Positions 11,742 through 21,860 of a stretch of 64,000 nucleotides of DNA are shown here, one piece after another. The DNA is taken from positions 63,600,351 through 63,664,350 of the forward strand of contig CM053162.1 in assembly GCA_028571685.1 (NCBI GenBank), written 5' to 3'. Numbering within the stretch: position 1 is the first letter of the stretch; each line of letters begins with the position of its first letter. Both the position numbers and the translations under genes were made by a program. The notes beneath the pieces are model-generated. The model was not told the DNA's origin, did not search any database, and was given only the letters and a program-made list of their open reading frames with translations. This DNA comes from Heterohyrax brucei (taxonomy: Eukaryota > Chordata > Mammalia > Hyracoidea > Procaviidae).

Positions 11742-12382
11742 TATGGATTGAACTGTGTCTCCTCAAGAGACATGTAGAAATCCTCACCCTTGCACCTGTG
11801 AATGTGATTATATTTGGAAATAGATTCTTTCTTTGTAGATGTCATCCATTAATGTGGTCATACCAAGGCAAGCTCATTGCTGTGGACTCCTTTCTAAGTC
11901 ACTGCAACCACACAGGGCAAAGTACAACTGCCTCAAGTGTGTCATCTTCACAGAAGCAAATGCCACGTAGTTTTCCCAGGTAGCAGTTGGTGGGTTTAAA
12001 CCACTGAGCTTTCAGTTAATAGCCAAAAGCCTAACCACCGTGCAACCACAGCTCTCTACCAAGGTAGAGAGGATCATAATTCCCACTCAATGACCTCTTG
12101 TAAGAGGGAGGAACAGACAAGACAAACAGGATCACACAGGAGGAAGGTTCTATGTAAAAATACACTTACAAGCCAAGAATGCCCAGGATTGTAGGAAACC
12201 AACAGAAGCTCAGAGAGAAACTTAAAACAGTTCATCTATCAGAACTCTCAGAAGGAACCAAAACACAGATGACACTCCGCTTTGTACTTAGGGGCTCCAG
12301 AATTGCGAGACAATACATTTCTGTTGTTTAAAGCTGATCCACTTTGCAGCACTTTGTTACGGAAGTACTGAGAAACTAAGGC
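11742..12382 (+). mobile_element. MLT1-type MaLR LTR, split by a SINE
   Basis: Starts TGTTATGGATTGAACTGTGT (11738), the characteristic first bases of MLT1 LTRs, with TTATATTTGGAAATAGATTC soon after. The end reads GAGACAATACATTTCTGTTG, then GCACTTTGTTACGG. A reverse-oriented SINE splits it at 11868-12060. This is a solo LTR or fragment; no internal sequence is visible. Confidence 0.82.
11868..12060 (-). mobile_element. AfroSINE, long form, inserted in MLT1
   Basis: The reverse complement contains the extra internal block of the long form (CTTCACAGAAGCAAATGCCAC) followed by GGTGGGTTTAAACCACTGAG. Short-form copies elsewhere lack that block of about 40 bp. Confidence 0.75.
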
Positions 12383-13263
12383 AGTAGGTAATTACTTCTG
12401 CCAACATTTTCAATGCGTATTTGTGATGATACGTATAACTGTAATGCAGAAGAAAGCACGCATTTGGGGGCTTCTGTGAATGCCATGCGATTAGCTTCTC
12501 TGTTAAACTCGGTCATTGATTATGCAATTATCTGACGCTTTAGGCAATGAAATCAATTCCCCTCTGTTGTATTCTAAAGCACGCATATATGCACATTCAT
12601 AGACACAAGCAAGCTATAACAACAGTAATAAATTTATTTTTATCAATCACCCAATGCCTATTTTTTTTCTTTAGTTGGAATTCTACCTCATAATTGTTTA
12701 AAGAGCAGGCATCCTGCATACAGATTATTCCCTTTGGGGATGAATTCTAATGTTCTAAAGTGTGCTGAAAGGTACATATTGATTACAACCTCTATTTCCC
12801 CGTTGGATTGGTAAGTAAGTGACAAATGGCTCTCGTTTGGCCTTCACAAGGCTGCAGCATTGGTGGCTGCATATTTACCTGGTAAGGCACTGCTCAACTC
12901 AAAATTATCTACAATTGTTAGAAAGTTAGGCTTCTCTTTTCAGGGAAGAAAGAAAGCTTTTCAAAACTTTATAGTGCTGTATATCATAGCGTACACCAGT
13001 AATTTTATCTTTTGGCTTGGCACTACTTTCTAGAATGTCTGTTCTGGAAAGTGGGATGTTAAAGTGTAGACTCCAACATATGATCCCCTTTGCTTAGAAA
13101 TTTTTCAATAACAACCCGTTTCCCATTGAAAGTTGTCTGAATGTTACTCACAAGCTCTACTCAGTTATCCCCCATAATTTCAAAAATTACTTTTGAACCC
13201 ATTGCCTCTATTTTCCACCTCCAAGCTTAAAATATTCTATGAATAAATGAATGAATAAGCTGT
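12383..13263. other. Unassigned DNA
   Basis: No open frame of note and no repeat family recognised. Confidence 0.4.
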
Positions 13264-13430
13264 GCCCCTAAAAGCCACTGTCGTTGAGTTGAGTCCAATT
13301 CACAAGGGCCCTATAGGTCAGAGTAGAACTGTCCCATTAAGTTTTCAAGTAGTACCTGGTGAATCCAAACTATCAACCTTTTGGTTAGAAGACATAGCAC
13401 TTAATCAGTATGCAACCAGGTTTCTGAATG
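13264..13430 (-). mobile_element. AfroSINE
   Basis: Reverse orientation: GTTGAGTTGAGTCCAATTCA, CCTATAGGTCAGAGTAGAAC, then CAACCTTTTGGTTAG. First of three in a row. Confidence 0.85.
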
Positions 13431-13454
13431 AGCTATAAAACAAAACAAACAAAA

Positions 13455-13545
13455 AAACATTGTCGTTGAGTGAAGTCCACCTCACAGCCAACCTAGAGGT
13501 CAGAGTAGAACTGCCCCACAGAAACTGTCCCTAGTGGAAAATCCA
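13455..13545 (-). mobile_element. AfroSINE 3' half
   Basis: Reverse-oriented tail (CATTGTCGTTGAGTGAAGTC) through GTAGAACTGCCCCACAG. It is 5'-truncated and second in the cluster. Confidence 0.8.
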
Positions 13546-13947
13546 AGTCTCTTTCAGTTTCTCTTCCTCAGTTCCTTGGTGACCTAATAATGACATCAAT
13601 TTTACCCCCAAAAGCACTGCTATTGAGGTGTGTCCAACTCACAGGGAACCCTATAGATTACAGTAGAACTGCCCCATTTGGTTTTCAAGGAGCACTTAGA
13701 GGATTTTAACCGCTGACCTTTTGGTTAGCACTTAACTACTACTCAACCAGGGTTTCTTGCTTGCTTCCACACCTAATTTACACATTTTATATCTCCAAAA
13801 TGATTGGTTCCAGTCACATCCTGCAGTCACATGACATTTTAACATAACAAAGTAAACCCTACTCCCAGATGGTATTATACTCCCATTTATGAAGATGAAA
13901 TCCCACGGATTTGTGTTCTGGAGGGACACAGTTCAATCCAGTACAAA
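13546..13947 (-). mobile_element. MaLR LTR remnant, split by a SINE
   Basis: Pieces at 13546-13603 and 13758-13947 flank a SINE. The second ends GGAGGGACACAGTTCAATCC, the antisense start of a MaLR LTR (compare 'GGGGGACACAATTCAA'). Confidence 0.5.
13604..13757 (-). mobile_element. AfroSINE
   Basis: Reverse orientation: GTGTCCAACTCACAGGGAAC, GTAGAACTGCCCCATTTG, CTGACCTTTTGGTTAGCAC, ending CAACCAGGGTTTC. Third in the cluster; it sits inside MaLR sequence. Confidence 0.85.
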
Positions 13948-13971
13948 GAGTTATAGTGCTTAGTTCACTGT

Positions 13972-14842
13972 GTTGATTGTATGCCAACCAACTCATCTGA
14001 GATACTGGACTATATGAACAACAATAGGGCATCAGTGTTAGAGGGAAACTCATTAACAAACCGCATTATGCAAATGACACAGCCTTGATTACTGAAAATA
14101 AAGAGGACTTCAAGTCTTACTGATGAAGATCAAGGACAACCGCCTTCAGTACGGATTACAGCTCAACATAAAGGAAACAAAAGTCCACAACCAGAAAAGC
14201 AAGCATCATCATGAGTGATGAATGGAGAAAAGACAGGGGCACCCAAGGATTTTATTTTACTTGGATCCACTATCAACACTCATGAAAGCCAAAGTCAAGA
14301 CCTCAAAAGATACATTGCAGTGGGAAAATTTCACTGTAAAAGATCTCTTTAAAGTGGGCAAAGGCAATGATGTAGTCTTGAAGACTAAGGCATTCCTGAC
14401 CCAAGCCATGGTGTTCTCAGTCACATTATATGCACGCAAAAGCTGGACAATGAATAAGGAAGACAGAAAAGAAATTGATCCATTTCAATTGTGATGCTGG
14501 AGAAGAATATTGAATGTACCATGGACTGCCAAAAGAACAAACAGATCTGTTCTGGAAGAAATACAACCAGAGTGCTCCTTAGGAGCAAGGGTGCTAAAAC
14601 TATATCTTATGTATTGAATCTGTCATCAGGTGGAATCAATCCCTAGAAAACGATACCATGCCTGGTAAAGCGGAGGGTCAGTGAAAAAGGAGACCCTCAA
14701 CAAGATGGATTGGCACAGTGGCCACAGTAATGAGCTAAAACACACAGATTGCAGTCATGGCATAAGACCAGGCAGTGTTTCATTCTGTTGTGCAAGTCGC
14801 TATGAGTTGGAACAAACTCAGCAACACTGTATTTTCTGACAA
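13972..14842 (+). mobile_element. RTE LINE 3' third, sense
   Basis: 5'-truncated RTE. At 14072-14083 the reverse transcriptase active-site box reads YAND instead of YADD. The open frame 14222-14494 carries the RTE C-terminal part (VKDLFKVGKGNDVVLKTKAF, then TQAMVFSVTLYARKSWTMNK). Homology goes on through 'CSLGARVLK' to the 3' end near 14805 (GTCGCTATGAGTTGGAAC). That end is the segment shared with AfroSINE tails. Stops and small indels make it inactive. Confidence 0.88.
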
Positions 14843-15682
14843 CTGAGCGAGACAAACTAGGCAATGTCTTTAGAAATGTACCTATCTCACAATTCATGTT
14901 AAGGACTTGGGAGAAGTCTGTTTTCATTTTGGAGCAAATGAGCTTAGAATATTGTCATCAATGATAACATTTACTAGTAACTGGATTTTTTCTTCCATCA
15001 AAAAATATATTCAAACTTTCCATCCCAAGTACTATGGGCAAGCACAGTTCTCTTGCCTGAGACCTAAATTGAGATACCCATTTCTGCTATTTAACCAGCC
15101 TAACTCAATCATCCAATCACTTTAACTGACAATAAGGATAGATATGAGAGACTATTTGACTATGACAATCCAATATATTGATCTTGTTGGCATCTTGCAG
15201 GTTACTTCAGGCTGCTCAGTACTTTCAGAACTAATCTCAGTGAGGCACAGTGGTAAAAAGCCACTGGTTTTTCCTCGTGAAACAGATGCTACCATAAATG
15301 TGATATAGTTTTACATGAAAATAGCAAGGTAAACTGTTATTTTTGGAAATCAGTTAACTGTTGCACCTGCTCATTGTTAGTTGGTGCCCCTTAACTTACA
15401 AAGCCCTTGTTCCATAGCCTGAGATGATGCTGAAAACATCAATTCTTCAGGGAGAATAAATGGATGGTGACCAACATGCTTATTACCTACTTAACTGCAA
15501 ATGACTCGTATCTGATCATTTTCTGTAACTCAGTCCCTAAAAGATACGAAGATATGTTTAAGAGTTTGCCTAACTTGGAGAGATAGAGGTGCAAAAATTC
15601 AAGCTAATAGAGCACCAACTAAAAAGCTAGAACAGAGTGGAAATCAGGCTGTTGGCCACAAATTCACACCTCAGGACGCAGT
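14843..15682. other. Unassigned DNA
   Basis: No gene or repeat family recognised in about 840 bp. Confidence 0.4.
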
Positions 15683-15846
15683 AAACCAAACCAAAGCCCG
15701 TATCCCTGAACTGATGGTGACTCATAGTAACCCTATAGGATGGAGCAGAAATGCCCCAGAGAGTTTCTAAGAAGTGTGTTGTGGATTTGAACTGCTAACC
15801 TTTGGCCAGGAGCCGTAGCAGTTCCTCACTATGCCTCCAGGGTTCA
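15683..15846 (-). mobile_element. AfroSINE
   Basis: Reverse orientation: GGTGACTCATAGTAACCCTA, CAGAAATGCCCCAGAGAG, GATTTGAACTGCTAACC, ending CCAGGGTTC. Confidence 0.85.
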
Positions 15847-16214
15847 GTAGATGATATATTAAAAAAAAAAAAGTCAATTCAAGAGAATCATTTAAAGAGA
15901 GTCAGAGAACTGTAAAAGACCAACAAGTGAGCAAGTTACCATGGAACCAGATAATTTAACAATTACTCTTAGAGCCTGCTTAAGTGAAAGCACATACTCA
16001 AAACTTTTTTTTTTTTTTTAACATAAAGAAATGCATTTGATTAAGTCAGGTAGTTGACTTACAGCACTGATATTTAAACCCAAGGAAACAGCTATTTTAC
16101 AAATTGAAACTCTGTTAGGACATATTTCTCAAGGTCATCTGGCTCAGGAAATGCAGCTGAAATTTGTTTTAAACAGAGGTTCCCATACTTTTTGTGCATA
16201 AGAGCCATTTGAGG
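15847..16214. other. Unassigned DNA, MER5-like start at its end
   Basis: Contains an A run near 15860 and a T run near 16006. 16168-16214 (GAGGTTCCCATACTTTTTGT) resembles the start of a MER5-type hAT element interrupted by the next L1. Confidence 0.35.
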
Positions 16215-16537
16215 AGCTGTTTTTTTAAAAAAATGGCTTTTTTAAAATTATGATTAAGTGAAAATATATAATCCAAAACAATTTTGCATGCCTGCCTATC
16301 TACAGCTTCATCTGTTCTCCTCACCTTGTGATGGCACATGCTTCATTTTCACTCTATACCTATAGTATCCTCTTAATGAGAACCTGTCCCCTTCTCTCCA
16401 TCCTCTTCTATCCCATAAAGAAAGAAACCAGGATAGCCTCATATAGATATATAAAACCATAAAGTACACACAGTATATGCTCACACTGTGTCCCTGAGTC
16501 CAGTCTATTCTTGTCTGAAGAGTTGACCTCAAAAACA
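16215..16537 (-). mobile_element. L1 3' UTR, antisense, 5'-truncated
   Basis: Begins with a T-rich run (reversed poly(A)) and follows the same 3' UTR as 9313-9790 and 23615-24000: GCATGCCTGCCTATCTACAG, then GAACCTGTCCCCTTCTC. No ORF2 remains. Confidence 0.8.
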
Positions 16538-16544
16538 GTACTTC

Positions 16545-16708
16545 TTAATCTTACCTGTACCTATTGTCACCTTTGGAATGTTTATGAATTCCAGTGACAA
16601 GACCAACTGTATTAGACTCCTCGTGGGTGGAAGCCAGGCATCACAATTTTAATTGGGGTGGGTGGGTGGTGATTCCAACATACAGTTTAGAAAGAGATCC
16701 ATTGGTTT
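16545..16708 (+). mobile_element. MER5-type hAT transposon fragment
   Basis: The order CTTCTTAATCTTACCTGTAC, CCAGGCATCACAATTTTAAT, GGTGATTCCAACATACAG follows the short non-autonomous MER5 elements. It is diverged, so the family is tentative. Confidence 0.5.
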
Positions 16709-16980
16709 AAAGGAGAACCTATAGGGATTCTAACTAAGGAAAAGTGTTAGAAGGCCAGGGAACCTATCTTTTCACAGTTATCATGGTACTCTTCATACAC
16801 ATGGGTGTAAGGATCCACTTTAAAAATCCTAATTTGCAAGGCTTTGAGTGATTTATAGAAAGTTCTTAGAAATAAATTTTCCTGCTTAGACTGCCTAAAC
16901 CTAGAAATTCCTCTAGTCCTGATTCAGGTCTTTAAGAGTTAAGACACCCTCTTGCTCACATAAATTCAAGAAAGAAGGCA
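16709..16980. other. Unassigned DNA
   Basis: No gene or repeat that I can name. Confidence 0.35.
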
Positions 16981-17334
16981 TCACACGAGGACTGACAATT
17001 AACTTTGCAAACTCATCCTAGAAAAAGTGCTACATACCTCATTACTGAATAGCACTATGTTCACTTGCAAGGTGCTTCCCTCAGGAAGCAATAAACCAAT
17101 GCCAGCACCTAGCCCACCCTTCAGAGCAATTTTGGAACTCTTTTTCTGGAGTCGCCATCACAGCCATCATCATATTAGCCTTGATATACTGAATATCATC
17201 AAAGTGAACTTTTCAGTATTTCCTTTATCTTTGGGTAATGAAAAAAGTCATTGGGGGCCAGATCAGCCGAGTAAGGCGAGTATTCCAATATAGTTACGTG
17301 TTTACTGGATAAACACTCCCTCACAGATGACTAC
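16981..17334 (-). mobile_element. Mariner 3' part, antisense
   Basis: Starts CGAGGACTGACAATTAACTT (16987), the inverted terminal repeat seen at 8690-8741, then AGAAAAAGTGCTACATACCT. It continues antisense into the transposase C-terminal region ('LEYSPYSADLAPNDFF'-like near 17250-17290). The 5' half is missing. Confidence 0.78.
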
Positions 17335-17545
17335 AGAGTTAAGTTCACAAACTTACCACCGTGGCACCATACACAATGGCCATTCCAGAAAAAGTTCCAA
17401 AATTGCTTTGAGGAGTGGATTAGGAGCTGATGTTGGTGCATAGCTTCCCAAGGGGAGTACTTCCAAGGTGACTGTAGCAATATTCAACAATGAGGTATGT
17501 TGCGCTTTGCAATTAAGTTTGTGGATTTAATTCTGCTTGATTACC
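17335..17545 (+). mobile_element. Internally deleted mariner, sense
   Basis: GTTAAGTTCACAAACTTACC (17338) matches the mariner left end. At about 17376 the sequence jumps to the 3' part: GGCCATTCCAGAAAAAG, GCATAGCTTCCCAAGGGGAG, CAATGAGGTATGTTGCGC, AATTAAGTTTGTGG. About 210 bp in all, MITE-like, lying head to head with the antisense mariner piece on its left. Confidence 0.72.
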
Positions 17546-17860
17546 TTTTGTGCAGTAGTCATAATTATGGATGTTTTCCAGTTGGTTGGTCAGGTAGCTA
17601 TCTTCCAAGTTTCTTAGCGTACAAGCATGAGCACTGTCAGCACTCCACCTGTTTGCAGAAACATCTTGGTTGGTATTCCATCAATTCCTGGAGCCATGTT
17701 TTCCACAGTTTGTCTTTAGTGCAGCTTGGATTTCTTCCTTCAGTATCATAGTTTCTTGACCAGATAATATCTCCTGAAATAGTTGAACACAGACCAATTA
17801 TTTCTGGTATATGGATTCTGTGTATTCCTTCCATCTCAGTTAATAATAATAGATCAATAT
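17546..17860 (-). mobile_element. RTE LINE fragment, antisense
   Basis: The reverse complement matches the RTE reverse transcriptase start: 'EIQAALK', 'APGIDGIPTKMF' and a 'LCQEIWK' equivalent, broken by frameshifts. Compare CTCCAGGAATTGATGGAATA in reverse near 17690. Confidence 0.78.
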
Positions 17861-17972
17861 TTGTTCATTAATTGTGGTACATAAATTAATGTAAGATGTT
17901 CATAATAGGAGAAATACAAAACACTAGACCTTGCGAATAGACAGGCTTGTCTCCTTAACCTCTTCAATTAAA
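17861..17972. other. Unassigned DNA
   Basis: Short AT-rich spacer before a SINE cluster. Confidence 0.35.
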
Positions 17973-18140
17973 TGGCACTGGTCCTGGTGGCATAGTAGCT
18001 AAGTGCTATGGCTGCAGACCAAAAGGTTGGCTGTTCAAATCCACCTAGAACTCCTTGAAAACGCTATGGGGCAGTTCTATTCTGTTCTATAGGGTCACTA
18101 CGAGTCAGAATCAACTCAGCGGCAGTGGGTTGGGTTTGAG
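17973..18140 (+). mobile_element. AfroSINE (cluster copy 1)
   Basis: CCTGGTGGCATAGTAGCTAA, ACCAAAAGGTTGGCTGTTC, GGTCACTACGAGTCAGAATC, GTGGGTTGGGTTTG. Full length, short form. Confidence 0.9.
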
Positions 18141-18145
18141 CAGCT

Positions 18146-18298
18146 CATGGAAACCCTCGTTGGGCGACTGGTTAAGCTGCTAACCAAAAAGAGGATAGCT
18201 CAAACCCACCAGGTGCTCCTTGGACACTCTACGAGGCCATTCTATCCTGTCCTCTAGGTTGTTCTGAGTTGCAATCGACTCATAGGCCATGGGTTATG
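18146..18298 (+). mobile_element. AfroSINE (cluster copy 2)
   Basis: GGAAACCCTCGTTGGGCGAC, CACCAGGTGCTCCTTGGAC, GAGTTGCAATCGACTC. Follows copy 1 within 10 bp. Confidence 0.88.
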
Positions 18299-18490
18299 GA
18301 GCACCTTGTGTCACAATGGTTAAAGTCATAAAATGCTAACTGAAAATGGGCAACTGAAACCACCAGAGGGTCTGCAGCAGAAAGATGCAGCAACCTGCTT
18401 CCTTAGGAACTGACAGCTTTGGAGACCCTATGGTGTCATTGCGAGTCAGAATCAACTCAAGAGAGGAGGCTGTCTCTGGGGTTGAGCATC
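18299..18490 (+). mobile_element. AfroSINE (cluster copy 3, long form)
   Basis: GAGCACCTTGTGTCACAATG, then the long-form block GCAGAAAGATGCAGCAACCT and CTTTGGAGACCCTATGG, and the tail GCGAGTCAGAATCAACTC. The internal block distinguishes it from copies 1 and 2. Confidence 0.85.
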
Positions 18491-18495
18491 TTATA

Positions 18496-18665
18496 TGAGC
18501 CCTGGTGGGGCAATGATTAAAGTGCTTGGCTGCTACCAAAAAGGTCAGTGATGGGATAAAAGATGTGAAGCTCTGCTTCCATAACGATTTACAGCTTTGG
18601 AAACTCGTGAGAAGTTCTACTCTGTCACTGTGAATTGGAATGGACATGATGGCAGTTGTTTTTGT
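18496..18665 (+). mobile_element. AfroSINE (cluster copy 4)
   Basis: GAGCCCTGGTGGGGCAATGA, ACCAAAAAGGTCAGTGATG, TTTACAGCTTTGGAAACTC, and a diverged tail GTGAATTGGAATGGACATG. Confidence 0.82.
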
Positions 18666-18721
18666 GTTTATTTGTTTAGTTTTCCTGGGGCGAGGGGTTG
18701 AACATCATATTAAAAAAAAAA

Positions 18722-18880
18722 TATTGCCATCAAGAATATTCCAACTTATAGCAGTCCTATAGGACAGGGTAGAATTGCCCCCAAAGAGTTTTTAAGAAGT
18801 GTCTGGTGGATTTAATGGCAAATCTTTTGGTTAAAAGCTGTTGCTCTTAACCATTGGCCATTGGTGTTCCAGAGAGTCAT
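18722..18880 (-). mobile_element. AfroSINE (cluster copy 5, reversed)
   Basis: Reverse orientation: ATTGCCATCAAGAATATTCC, CAGTCCTATAGGACAGGG, CTTTTGGTTAAAAGCTG. An A run lies at 18711-18720. Confidence 0.82.
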
Positions 18881-19785
18881 ATAGGGTTTCCCAAGTGTCA
18901 TTAAAGTGATTCCCCAGGACTCTTCTCTTTGCCAGGAAGCCAGATGCACTATATATCCAGTAAACCCATTTTCACACTACATTAGGGATTTATCAAAGCA
19001 AGTCAAATAGCTTCTCAACCTAAATGAAGGAATCTAGGGAAGATTTCATGGCTCTGCCTTGCTTTCTCTCTCCCATAATATTTCATAACAACGTGTTGAT
19101 ATTTCTTTGAGCTCACATTGAGGTTACACTGCTGTACTATTTTTTTTTTTTTTGCTCATTTTCCACCCAGAAAACGATAACAAAATCCTTTCATCTCTTC
19201 AAAGTAGTGGGTATTGCTTCTTTTTGCCACAGTTTTGAGCCAAATTGTACCACCAACGTATTTTTTGTTTATTTTTTAATTCTGGGTACCTAAGAAAAAT
19301 ATCAAAAACACTAAACTGCCAGCACTCTAAATGTAGCATTGTAAGAAGTTTCTGCTGAAGAACCTCATCTTCCTGTCAGAGAAAAATTAACATAATTTTA
19401 GCTGTTGATCAAATCAGTTGCAACATTTTTTTCATTTGCTTATGTCAATGTCCTTGCAAACTGCACCAATTTAAAGAGACTTTTTCTTTCTGGAAAATAC
19501 ATTTTCTTTTTTTCAGTGTCAGTTGGTAGTTTCAGCAGGTGCTAAATCGGAAAGATTACTAGGGAGGGTACTTAACCACAAGGAGAATCCCTCCCTCCCA
19601 AAGAATCACCACGCCTCCTCTTTCTTCTCACCCTCCAGTGTCAGGTGACTTCATTTATCTCCATTAGAAATCTGTGCAAGTATACATGCACAGTTGTGAC
19701 CATTTTATGAAAAGCATTGGCACCCTGTAGGAAGAACAGGCAAGCTGCCACCCGAGGTTCAAACCCAGCTCACTGCCTAAGGAAC
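18881..19785. other. Unassigned DNA
   Basis: About 900 bp with no gene or repeat that I can name, apart from a T run of about 14 at 19140. Confidence 0.4.
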
Positions 19786-19887
19786 TTCTGTGGTGCAGTG
19801 ATTAAGCACCTTGGATGGAAATAGAAAAGTCAGTGAATAGAATCCACCAGCTTCTTTTGGGTTGAAAGAGGTGACATTCAGCTTCTG
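19786..19887 (+). mobile_element. AfroSINE 5' half
   Basis: AAGGAACTTCTGTGGTGCAG then GATTAAGCACCTTGGATGG. It lacks the 3' tail and meets a reversed copy head to head. Confidence 0.65.
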
Positions 19888-20052
19888 TCAACATTGTCTG
19901 TCACCACTGAGTCTATCCTAACTCACAGTGACCCTATAGAACACATAAGAACTGCTCCACAGAGTTTCAGTGAGCAACTGGTGGCTTTGAACTACCAACC
20001 TTTTGGTTAGCAGCTGTAGGTATTAATCACTGCATCACCAGAGCTCCACAGT
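19888..20052 (-). mobile_element. AfroSINE
   Basis: Reverse orientation: CACCACTGAGTCTATCCTAA, CAGTGACCCTATAGAACAC, CAACCTTTTGGTTAGCAGC, ending CACCAGAGCTCC. Confidence 0.85.
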
Positions 20053-20054
20053 GA

Positions 20055-21640
20055 CCTTTGCTATACATATCATGTTATTCAGACATTATCATTATCCAAT
20101 TTGCAAATTGTTATATCACCCTTAAAAGGTCAGCATCCCCTAAGCAGTGAGCCCACTGCTTTTTTCTACTTTTTCCTACCCACTGCTGATAACCATTAGT
20201 AAACTCTGGCCTCTATATAGTTATTTGTTCTAGACAGTTCATGTAAGTTGATTCATACATACTTATCTTTTGTGACTGACTTATTTCACTTAGCATAATG
20301 TTGTCAAGATCCATCTGTGTTGCAGCATGTATTTCTTTACATCTGGGTAATATTCCATTATGTGTATATACCACATTCTATTTACCCATCCATCTACCGA
20401 TGAACGTTTATGCTTCTTCCCCCTTTTGGCTACTGTGAATAATACTGCTGTGTACATTTGCGTACAGGTATCTCTTTGTATTCCTGTGTTCCATTCTGCT
20501 TCTTGCAGTATTGTCAAAAGAATTGAACATAGGAACACAAAGAACTGCCAAACTATTTTCTATGTTCATTGTACCATTTTCGAATTTTTACATTACCCTT
20601 AAGAGAAGGTCAGTGTACCTCAAGCTGTGAGCTCATGGCTTTTTTCTACTTTTTCTTACCCAGTGCTTGTAACCACTAATGGAAAAATGCTCAGGTTTCT
20701 CTACAACACTGCCAACTTTTGTTGCTTTCTGTTGTTTGCTCTTGGTTTATTCCTTATTTCATCTTATCCAGCATGGCAGGGGTGAAGCACTATGTCATCA
20801 TGCTTTTGATTTGCCTCTGCCTAACAACAATGATGGTGGTCTTCTTTTCATGCATTTCCTAACCATTAGCATTTCTTCTTTTGTAAAATGTCTATTCATG
20901 GCCTTTGCCTAGCTTTTTGATTGGGTTGTTTGTCTTGTTGATAAGTTATAGGCTATTTTTACATATTTGAGATTTCAATCCTTTCAGGACTGACAGTATA
21001 TATAGCCACTGCTTACTTTTTGTACCTTTAGGGTTCACTGGAAAGTTGCTGTCTCTTTGAGAATATATGCTGCCAATAGGTAGAGTTTTATTTTACAGTT
21101 TGAAATAGAGGAAAAAAAAAAAAGGTGTGCACTGAATTTACTCTTTTTAAGGGGTATTGTATGAGTTGGTGCAGAATCATTGTATTTTGGGTAGGAAAAA
21201 CACAAATTTTGGAAAATTTTGTTTGGTACACATATGTGCCTTTGAAATCTAGGGCAAATATTTTGTTCTCAGGCGGTATGTGTAGGTAGCGCTGGTCTCC
21301 AAAGGTACAGTCTGTAGGATGAGACATAAAAAGAAATTGTTAATTAAAAATTCAGATACTCTCAGTGATTCAGCATGCCCTCCATAACGGAAGATACACA
21401 GTATCAACATAAAAATTAAAAGGAAAAAAGTAATTTGGTTACAAAAGAGTCAAATCCTTATCAGATACTAAGTTCCTAAAATTTTCTCCCAAACTATAGG
21501 CTTCCATTTCATTTTGGTGATAAAGTCCTTTGACAAAGAAACACTTTTAGTTTTGATGGGGTTCTGTTTACATATTTTGTTCTTCCGTTGCTTGTGCTCC
21601 TGGTGCTGTATCTAAGTATACAAAGTTCCTCCCTCAATTT
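20055..21640 (-). mobile_element. L1 (older lineage), antisense, with an internal duplication
   Basis: Antisense ORF2 3' region: GTGACTGACTTATTTCACTT, CATCTGGGTAATATTCCATT and GTGAATAATACTGCTG are reversed landmarks of the L1 C-terminal coding part. The stretch 21470-21640 matches the region further upstream in ORF2 (GGCTTCCATTTCATTTTGGT). A 95-bp unit occurs twice (20109-20203 and 20589-20682). The part at 21050-21360 does not look like L1 and may be another insertion. Confidence 0.7.
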
Positions 21641-21795
21641 AAGTGTGTTTCAAATATTACATGGGACATACTAAAATATTAGACTTTATCTAAAATTCAT
21701 ATTTAACTTGATGTCTTGAATTATAATTTGTTAAATCTGGCAATCCTACTTGTACCCTGATAAGTCAAATAATCCCCAGTTCCTTTTGGGCTTCA
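21641..21795. other. Old interspersed repeat, family not assigned
   Basis: The ending TTAAATCTGGCAATCCTAC is a phrase common to old mammalian repeats, but I cannot fix the family. Confidence 0.3.
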
Positions 21796-21860
21796 AATAA
21801 TTAAAAAAAAAAAAAAGAAAAGAAAAGAAAGAAAGAAAAGAAAAGAAAAAGAAAGCAAAC
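21796..21860. repeat. A-rich / (AAAG)n simple repeat
   Basis: A run of about 14 A followed by imperfect AAAG and AAAAG units. Confidence 0.9.

Noticed and set aside
17973-18665. tRNA genes suggested by promoter-like B-box phrases
   Set aside because: The phrases belong to tRNA-derived SINEs; no intact cloverleaf is visible.
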